Source of the DNA: DTKD01 sp964494345
Lineage (GTDB): Bacteria > Armatimonadota > UBA5829
DNA length: 64,000 nucleotides
Direction: 5' to 3'
NCBI GenBank assembly: GCA_964494345.1
Contig: CAZBSI010000010.1
Span: 42,992-106,991, forward strand
Shown here in pieces: positions 60,069 through 64,000 of this stretch. The number at the start of each line of letters is the position of its first letter. Within the stretch, counting starts at the first letter, position 1. The notes below the pieces were generated by a model. That model was not told where the DNA came from, searched no databases, and saw nothing but the letters and a program-made list of their open reading frames with translations. The position numbers and the translations under genes are program-made.

Positions 60069-60589
60069 TGTGCCGGGTATTTGTCAGCGTTGGCTCAAAT
60101 ATCTCACCTGAGGCAAATATCCCCAAGGCATTAAAGCTGCTCGCGAAACGGGTGGTAGTAGTTGGGATTTCTCGTTTTTTTCTTACTGAACCGCTGGGTA
60201 CAGTTGGCCCGGCGTTTTATAATGGAGTGATAGAGATCGAAACCAGCCTATCGCCTCGCGATCTGAAATACCAGGTGTTAAGGGAGATCGAAAACACCTT
60301 GGGTCGACTGAGAGGGCCGGACAAATACGCGCCGCGACCGATTGACCTGGACGTGATTGTGTATGAAGATTCGATAATCGACGAGCCGGACTTGAAAATA
60401 CCGGACCCGGATATAACGCAGCGGCCTTTTCTGGCCGTGCCGTTATATGATCTAGCTCCAGAGATGTTATTGCCCGGCGCAAATTGTGCGCTGGCGGATA
60501 TTATAAGTGCAATGGACGGCGGAAAAATGACCGTGCTTGCCGATTTTACCAGATCACTACGCAAGGAATTGGAATTGATAGATGAATAA
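60068..60589 (+). CDS. folK: Hydroxymethyl-dihydropterin pyrophosphokinase
   Basis: FolK adds pyrophosphate from ATP to the pterin made by FolB. The 173-residue protein has VFVSVGSNISPEANIPKALK, FFLTEPLGTVGPAFYNGVIE, LGRLRGPDKYAPRPIDLDVI with the metal aspartates, and IPDPDITQRPFLAVPLYDLA. The ATG overlaps the folB stop; folE starts eight bases before its end. folP is not in this cluster. Confidence 0.94.
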   Translation: MCRVFVSVGSNISPEANIPKALKLLAKRVVVVGISRFFLTEPLGTVGPAFYNGVIEIETSLSPRDLKYQVLREIENTLGRLRGPDKYAPRPIDLDVIVYEDSIIDEPDLKIPDPDITQRPFLAVPLYDLAPEMLLPGANCALADIISAMDGGKMTVLADFTRSLRKELELIDE

Positions 60590-61157
60590 ACAAAGAGTTG
60601 CCGAGTTGATTCGAGAACTGCTGATTGAGATCGGGGAAGACCCGAACCGCGAAGGTCTTGTTCGCACCCCGGAGCGAGTCGCGAATACTTATGAGTTTCT
60701 AACAAGCGGCTGTCAAAACAGCGTTCACGACATAACTTCAGGCGCCATTTTTGAGCAGGATACCAACAACATGATCGTGCTTCGCGACATCGAGGTCTAC
60801 AGCCTCTGCGAGCACCACATGCTGCCGTTTTTCGGCCGATGTCACATCGGTTATATCTCCAAGAAAAAAGTCCTGGGTGTCAGCAAACTTGCCCGCATAG
60901 TCGACTGTTATGCGCGGCGGCTGCAGATACAGGAACGGCTCACCCAGCAGATCGCCCGCGCCGTCATGGATTCGTTGCATGCGGAGGGCGTGGGGGTGGT
61001 AATGGAATGCCGCCATCTGTGCATGATGATGCGCGGGGTTCAAAAACAGAACTCGCTGATGAACACGTCCTCGGTTTTAGGCAGTTTCCACGATTCGGTG
61101 GCCACTCGAAACGAGTTCCTTTCCCTTATCAGCAAACGACGCCCGGACGACGGTTAA
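60582..61157 (+). CDS. folE: GTP cyclohydrolase I
   Basis: FolE converts GTP to dihydroneopterin triphosphate, the first step of pterin and folate synthesis. The 191-residue protein has GLVRTPERVANTYEFLTSG, the zinc site YSLCEHHMLPFFGRCHIGYI with Cys and His, GVSKLARIVDCYARRLQIQE, and VVMECRHLCMMMRGVQKQNS with the second zinc Cys. It overlaps folK by eight bases and closes the operon. Confidence 0.96.
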   Translation: MNKQRVAELIRELLIEIGEDPNREGLVRTPERVANTYEFLTSGCQNSVHDITSGAIFEQDTNNMIVLRDIEVYSLCEHHMLPFFGRCHIGYISKKKVLGVSKLARIVDCYARRLQIQERLTQQIARAVMDSLHAEGVGVVMECRHLCMMMRGVQKQNSLMNTSSVLGSFHDSVATRNEFLSLISKRRPDDG

Positions 61158-61241
61158 AAAATCTATCGTAGAGAGAGAAATTTTGGCGGCAAGGCCAACA
61201 ACTCCTTGTATGGCCGCCCGATATTTGGTACTATATTTTTA

Positions 61242-61865
61242 GTGATAGCGATCATTGACTACAACGCCGGCAACCTCACCAGCGTAAGGCTGGCCCTGGA
61301 ATACATCGGGGTGGACTGCGAAATAATCAGCAATCCCGACCGCATTCTATCGGCAGAGCGCGTTATCTTTCCGGGGGTGGGGGCAGCGGGGTCGGCTATG
61401 GCGAATCTGCGAGAGCTTGGGCTTATCGAGACGGTAAAAACAGTCGTCGCCAACAATACCCCTTTTCTGGGGATATGCCTCGGCACTCAGGTGATATTCG
61501 AGTTCTCCGAGGAGGACGGCGGCACGCCTGGGCTCGGTTTGGTGCCGGGTTCGGTGAAGAAATTTGCGCCGTCTGACCCGATGTGTAAGATTCCTCAAAT
61601 CGGCTGGAATACGGTGCGAATCGAATGGCCACACCCATTGTTTGAGGGAATAGAGGATTCCAGCGAGTTTTACTTCGTTCACAGCTACTATCCATCCGCA
61701 TCCGCCGAAAGTTATGTTATGGGCGAGACCGAATATGCGAACACGCGCTTTGCCTCCGCCATTGGCAAAGGCAGCCTGTTTGCCGTTCAATTCCACCCGG
61801 AACGCTCCGGCAGGGTCGGGTTGAGGATGCTGGAGAACTTCAGCAGGTGGGTACCGTTATGTTAG
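61242..61865 (+). CDS. hisH: Imidazole glycerol phosphate synthase, glutaminase subunit
   Basis: HisH supplies ammonia to HisF. The GTG at 61242 gives 207 residues: IAIIDYNAGNLTSVRLALEY, VIFPGVGAAGSAM, the nucleophile Cys in FLGICLGTQVIFEFS, and AVQFHPERSGRVGLRMLENF with the catalytic His and Glu. The upstream ATG at 61206 is rejected because it adds an unconserved stretch. No Shine-Dalgarno is clear. It overlaps hisF by seven bases. Confidence 0.93.
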   Translation: MIAIIDYNAGNLTSVRLALEYIGVDCEIISNPDRILSAERVIFPGVGAAGSAMANLRELGLIETVKTVVANNTPFLGICLGTQVIFEFSEEDGGTPGLGLVPGSVKKFAPSDPMCKIPQIGWNTVRIEWPHPLFEGIEDSSEFYFVHSYYPSASAESYVMGETEYANTRFASAIGKGSLFAVQFHPERSGRVGLRMLENFSRWVPLC

Positions 61866-62635
61866 TTAAAAGAATTATTCCTTGCCTTGATGTGCGCAAC
61901 AGAAAGGTGACTAAAGGGATCAAGTTTCGCGACAACGTCGATCTTGGCGACCCTATCGAGATGGCGGTAGCGTACAGCGAGGGCGGTTGTGATGAGTTGG
62001 TTGTCTACGATATCACAGCCTCTGCGGAGCGCCGCCCGATAGACATAGAGATGGTCAAAGAGGTCGGAAAGGTCGTGCATATCCCGTTTGCGGTCGGCGG
62101 GGGGATTGAGACGCTGGACGATATGTATCGCGTCTTAAATGCAGGCGCGGAGAAAGTGTCCGTAAACTCGCTGGCTGTAAAGAACCCGGCGATAATAGCC
62201 GAGGGTGCAAAGCAATTCGGCTCACAGTGCATCGTTTTGGGAATGGACCCGGTTAAATCGGATGATAAAAGATTCCCCAGCGGTTATGAAATCACCACCC
62301 GCGGCTTCAGGGAGTTCACGGGAATGGACGCGCTGGAGTGGGCCAAAAGAGCCGAGCAGATGGGGGTAGGGGAGATAGTTGTGAACTCCGTCGACGCCGA
62401 TGGAACTCGCGACGGCTTCGAACTGACCCTTACAAGGCTCATATCGACCAACGTCGGGGTGCCGGTAGTGGCCTCTGGCGGCGCTGGGACCCCTCAACAT
62501 CTCATAGATGTCTTTAACGAGGGCGCGGCGGATGCCGCTATTGTGGCGAGCATGGTCCATTCCGGGGACTACACCATCAGGCAGATCAAAGAAAACCTCG
62601 CCGAGGCGGGCGTGGCTATCCGCTGCACCTGGTGA
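61859..62635 (+). CDS. hisF: Imidazole glycerol phosphate synthase, cyclase subunit
   Basis: HisF joins ammonia to PRFAR, giving IGP and AICAR. The 258-residue barrel has RIIPCLDVRNRKVTKGIKF with the catalytic Asp, LVVYDITASAERRP with an Asp, FAVGGGIETLDDMYRVLNAG, VNSVDADGTRDGFELTLTRL with the second catalytic Asp, and PVVASGGAGTPQHL. ATG 61859 is chosen over ATG 61847. With hisH it forms the synthase; hisI is elsewhere at 33.8 kb. Confidence 0.96.
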   Translation: MLVKRIIPCLDVRNRKVTKGIKFRDNVDLGDPIEMAVAYSEGGCDELVVYDITASAERRPIDIEMVKEVGKVVHIPFAVGGGIETLDDMYRVLNAGAEKVSVNSLAVKNPAIIAEGAKQFGSQCIVLGMDPVKSDDKRFPSGYEITTRGFREFTGMDALEWAKRAEQMGVGEIVVNSVDADGTRDGFELTLTRLISTNVGVPVVASGGAGTPQHLIDVFNEGAADAAIVASMVHSGDYTIRQIKENLAEAGVAIRCTW

Positions 62636-62638
62636 TTC

Positions 62639-63268
62639 CTAAAGGCTGACAAAAGGCCGCAGCTTATCGAGCTTTTTGGGGCCGATGCCCTTTACATCGT
62701 CGAGTTGGTCGACGCTGTTGAATCGACGGATCTGTGATCTATACTCCAATATCGCCTGCGCGGTAGAAGGTCCCACGCCGGGAAGTCGTTGCAGTTCGCT
62801 TGCATCTGCAGTGTTAATATTGACTTTCCCATCGCCGGGGTTGTGCAGTTTATTTGAGAAACTGGATCGGGATGTTGATTGCGATTTGCCTGCCACAGGC
62901 ATAGTCATAACCGCCGTTGTGTCGGGTTTTTCAGATTTGGACGGGATGTATATTTTGCTCCCGTCCTCTATTTTTGCCGCCAGATTCAGCGATTCGAGGT
63001 CAGCGTCAGCAGTCGGCCCGCCTGCCATTTTTATGCCTTCGATTACCCGAGTCCCTTTTGGCACAGTGAAAACATCCGGTTTATTCACACAGCCAGCGAT
63101 CTGAAAGATCACTTTGCCGTTACTTTCTTCCTGCGCAGGTTCGGTCAGCACGACATCGCCGTGTATGCGTGATTGCGTGTTTCGGGCCAGTTTTAAGGCC
63201 AAACCAAGCACTACTACGCCTATGATGGCGACTAATACGAGCTTTTGATTTCTGGTGAACTCCGGCAC
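62639..63268 (-). CDS. comEA: ComEA-like helix-hairpin-helix DNA-binding protein
   Basis: ComEA binds DNA outside the membrane during natural transformation. The GTG at 63268, with AAGGAGAGG upstream, gives 209 residues. They comprise a single membrane anchor (about 6-25; LVLVAIIGVVVLGLALKLA), an SLBB domain (about 52-105; FQIAGCVNKPDVFTVPKGTR), a Ser-rich linker, and two HhH motifs, VNINTADASELQRLPGVGPS and FNSVDQLDDVKGIGPKKLDK. No comEC is in the window. It converges with hisF three bases apart. Confidence 0.9.
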   Translation of the reverse strand: MPEFTRNQKLVLVAIIGVVVLGLALKLARNTQSRIHGDVVLTEPAQEESNGKVIFQIAGCVNKPDVFTVPKGTRVIEGIKMAGGPTADADLESLNLAAKIEDGSKIYIPSKSEKPDTTAVMTMPVAGKSQSTSRSSFSNKLHNPGDGKVNINTADASELQRLPGVGPSTAQAILEYRSQIRRFNSVDQLDDVKGIGPKKLDKLRPFVSL

Positions 63269-63368
63269 GATCCTCTCCTTGAGGTTGATAGGTATTTCAG
63301 CTTCGCCTGTGACGGCGTATTTTAGCACTATCCGGGCTTTAAGTCGAGCAATTTTCGGTTGTGAGGTA

Positions 63369-63397
63369 TTGACAGTTGTTGTCGCCGCCAATATAAT
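63369..63397 (+). promoter_or_regulatory. Consensus promoter of the tRNA-tuf operon
   Basis: TTGACA at 63369-63374, a 17-base spacer and TATAAT at 63392-63397 match the sigma70 consensus fully. The expected start is about 70 bases before the first tRNA, as suits a strongly expressed operon. Confidence 0.88.
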
Positions 63398-63473
63398 ATA
63401 TCGGACGTGTCGAGACGGTCGCGTTTGCACGGGTTAGTGCGATCATTCGACTGAAGCATACAAGTCGACGTGG

Positions 63474-63549
63474 GCCGACGTAGCTCAATTGGCAGAGCAG
63501 GGGTTTTGTAAACCTCAGGTTGCGGGTTCGAGTCCCATCGTCGGCTCCA
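63474..63549 (+). tRNA. tRNA-Thr (TGT)
   Basis: A 76-base cloverleaf: acceptor GCCGACG/CGTCGGC, anticodon stem GGGGT/ACCTC around loop TTTGTAA (anticodon TGT), T-arm with GGTTCGAGTCC, and encoded CCA. Confidence 0.97.
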
Positions 63550-63577
63550 GGCTGCTACTCGACCGTTCGACTATCGT

Positions 63578-63662
63578 GGGGGGATGCCCGAGTGGTTAAA
63601 GGGGGCAGACTGTAAATCTGTTGCCAGTGGCTACGTTGGTTCAAATCCAACTCTCCCCACCA
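63578..63662 (+). tRNA. tRNA-Tyr (GTA)
   Basis: An 85-base tRNA with a long variable arm. The acceptor GGGGGGA pairs with TCTCCCC, the anticodon arm GCAGACTGTAAATCTG carries GTA, the T-loop is GGTTCAAATCC and CCA is encoded. Confidence 0.96.
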
Positions 63663-63690
63663 TTATTTTAATGCAGTCCGGCTTCTCCTG

Positions 63691-63717
63691 TGGGGCGGGG
63701 TATAGCATCCCGCCCCA
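63691..63717. other. Hairpin where a tRNA-Gly is found in other bacteria
   Basis: TGGGGCGGG (63691-63699) and CCCGCCCCA (63709-63717) form a perfect 9-bp stem. It occupies the place of glyT in the E. coli thrU-tyrU-glyT-thrT-tufB order. It may be a processing or attenuator structure. Confidence 0.5.
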
Positions 63718-63742
63718 TAAGAACATAGCAGGGCAATTTTCT

Positions 63743-63817
63743 GCCCACGTGGCGCAGGGGTAGCGCACCTCTTTGGTAAAGAGGAGGTCATGGGTCCGAA
63801 TCCCATCGTGGGCTCCA
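63743..63817 (+). tRNA. tRNA-Thr (GGT)
   Basis: A 75-base cloverleaf: acceptor GCCCACG/CGTGGGC, anticodon stem CCTCT/AGAGG with loop TTGGTAA (anticodon GGT), T-loop GGTCCGAATCC, and encoded CCA. Confidence 0.97.
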
Positions 63818-63949
63818 TTTTTTTATTAGAGCGATAGACTGGTTGTTGATCGCATTCTAAGACAAGAAAGGACATAAGCGGGGTGGGTGCGAATCGTCGC
63901 CTGCAGGTATAACCCGGCACATTGCACTACTCTTTAGGAGGCAACAAAG

Positions 63950-64000
63950 ATGGCTAAGCAACGTTTTGAGAGGACTAAGCCGCACGTAAACATCGGTACG
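63950..64000 (+). CDS. tuf: Elongation factor Tu, 5' end only
   Basis: Seventeen codons reach the window edge: MAKQRFERTKPHVNIGT, the unmistakable start of EF-Tu just before its first GTP-binding loop. AGGAGG lies upstream of the ATG. EF-Tu brings aminoacyl-tRNA to the ribosome. It follows three tRNA genes, the usual tRNA-tuf operon arrangement. Confidence 0.96.
   Translation, partial: MAKQRFERTKPHVNIGT

Noticed and set aside
61206..61241. Upstream ATG start for hisH
   Set aside because: It adds 12 residues not typical of HisH; the family start is at the GTG 61242.

Overview
This 64 kb window is a dense bacterial chromosome segment from a draft assembly. It carries one run of 100 Ns, placed inside a tandem repeat. 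It holds roughly 65 protein genes, three tRNA genes and the first codons of tuf. There is no phage, insertion sequence, CRISPR array or rRNA. GTG and TTG starts are common, and stop/start overlaps mark many operons. The organism has the yggS-sepF-proC-yggT-divIVA division cluster, GatCAB, a class II (B12) ribonucleotide reductase with NrdR, and EF-P. It also has several exported protein types (LolA-like, C39/DUF1573, SurA/PrsA-like). This mix suits an uncultured Terrabacteria-type phylum such as Armatimonadota. That placement is an inference; no marker here proves it.

Layout. 1-11.0 kb: branched-chain amino acid block (ilvN end, ilvC, leuA, leuC, leuD, leuB, cimA) with ispH at its end. A nucleoside hydrolase, a redox-type small protein and a SHOCT-domain protein interrupt it. 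11.1-15.3 kb: a four-gene cassette behind a near-consensus promoter: Cys-rich exported protein with a double-glycine-like leader, LolA-like protein, TPR protein, and C39-peptidase-like/DUF1573 lipoprotein. This is the best candidate for an undescribed system. 15.4-24.9 kb: efp, an unknown zinc-ribbon membrane protein, accB, a pseudopilin-like gene, accC, nusB, folD, a zinc-ribbon/TPR protein, then nrdR-nrdJ behind two NrdR boxes. 24.9-28.7 kb: a candidate small RNA, then a sulfur operon (metY, mnmA, cysK). 28.7-30.7 kb, minus strand: gntR, a frameshifted TauE/SafE exporter and a DUF1634 protein, with a palindromic operator.

30.8-36.9 kb: DUF512 radical-SAM protein; minus-strand hisI, amidohydrolase and a 25-residue mini-lipoprotein; a thioredoxin-like gene with an in-frame UGA followed by a SECIS-like hairpin; an orphan DNA methyltransferase; a secreted phosphatase-superfamily protein. 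36.9-48.2 kb: PLP desulfhydrase-like gene, a 235-bp tandem repeat array, radical SAM/B12 protein, pgeF, the division cluster, a CPBP protease, ribokinase, and a PPIase with APAK repeats. 48.2-56.9 kb: orphan response regulator, serine hydrolase, gatCAB, FAD oxidoreductase, glycerophosphodiesterase, GNAT. 56.9-64 kb: pepA, a folate/pterin operon (PCD, SDR, folB, folK, folE), hisH-hisF, comEA, and the tRNA-Thr/Tyr/Thr-tuf operon behind a perfect consensus promoter.

Dispersed short repeats lie between genes throughout: a family containing the core GTCATTTCGAACG, a hairpin family with core TGGCGAT/ATCGCCA, and an 11-bp-stem palindrome. Several of the hairpins sit where terminators are expected.
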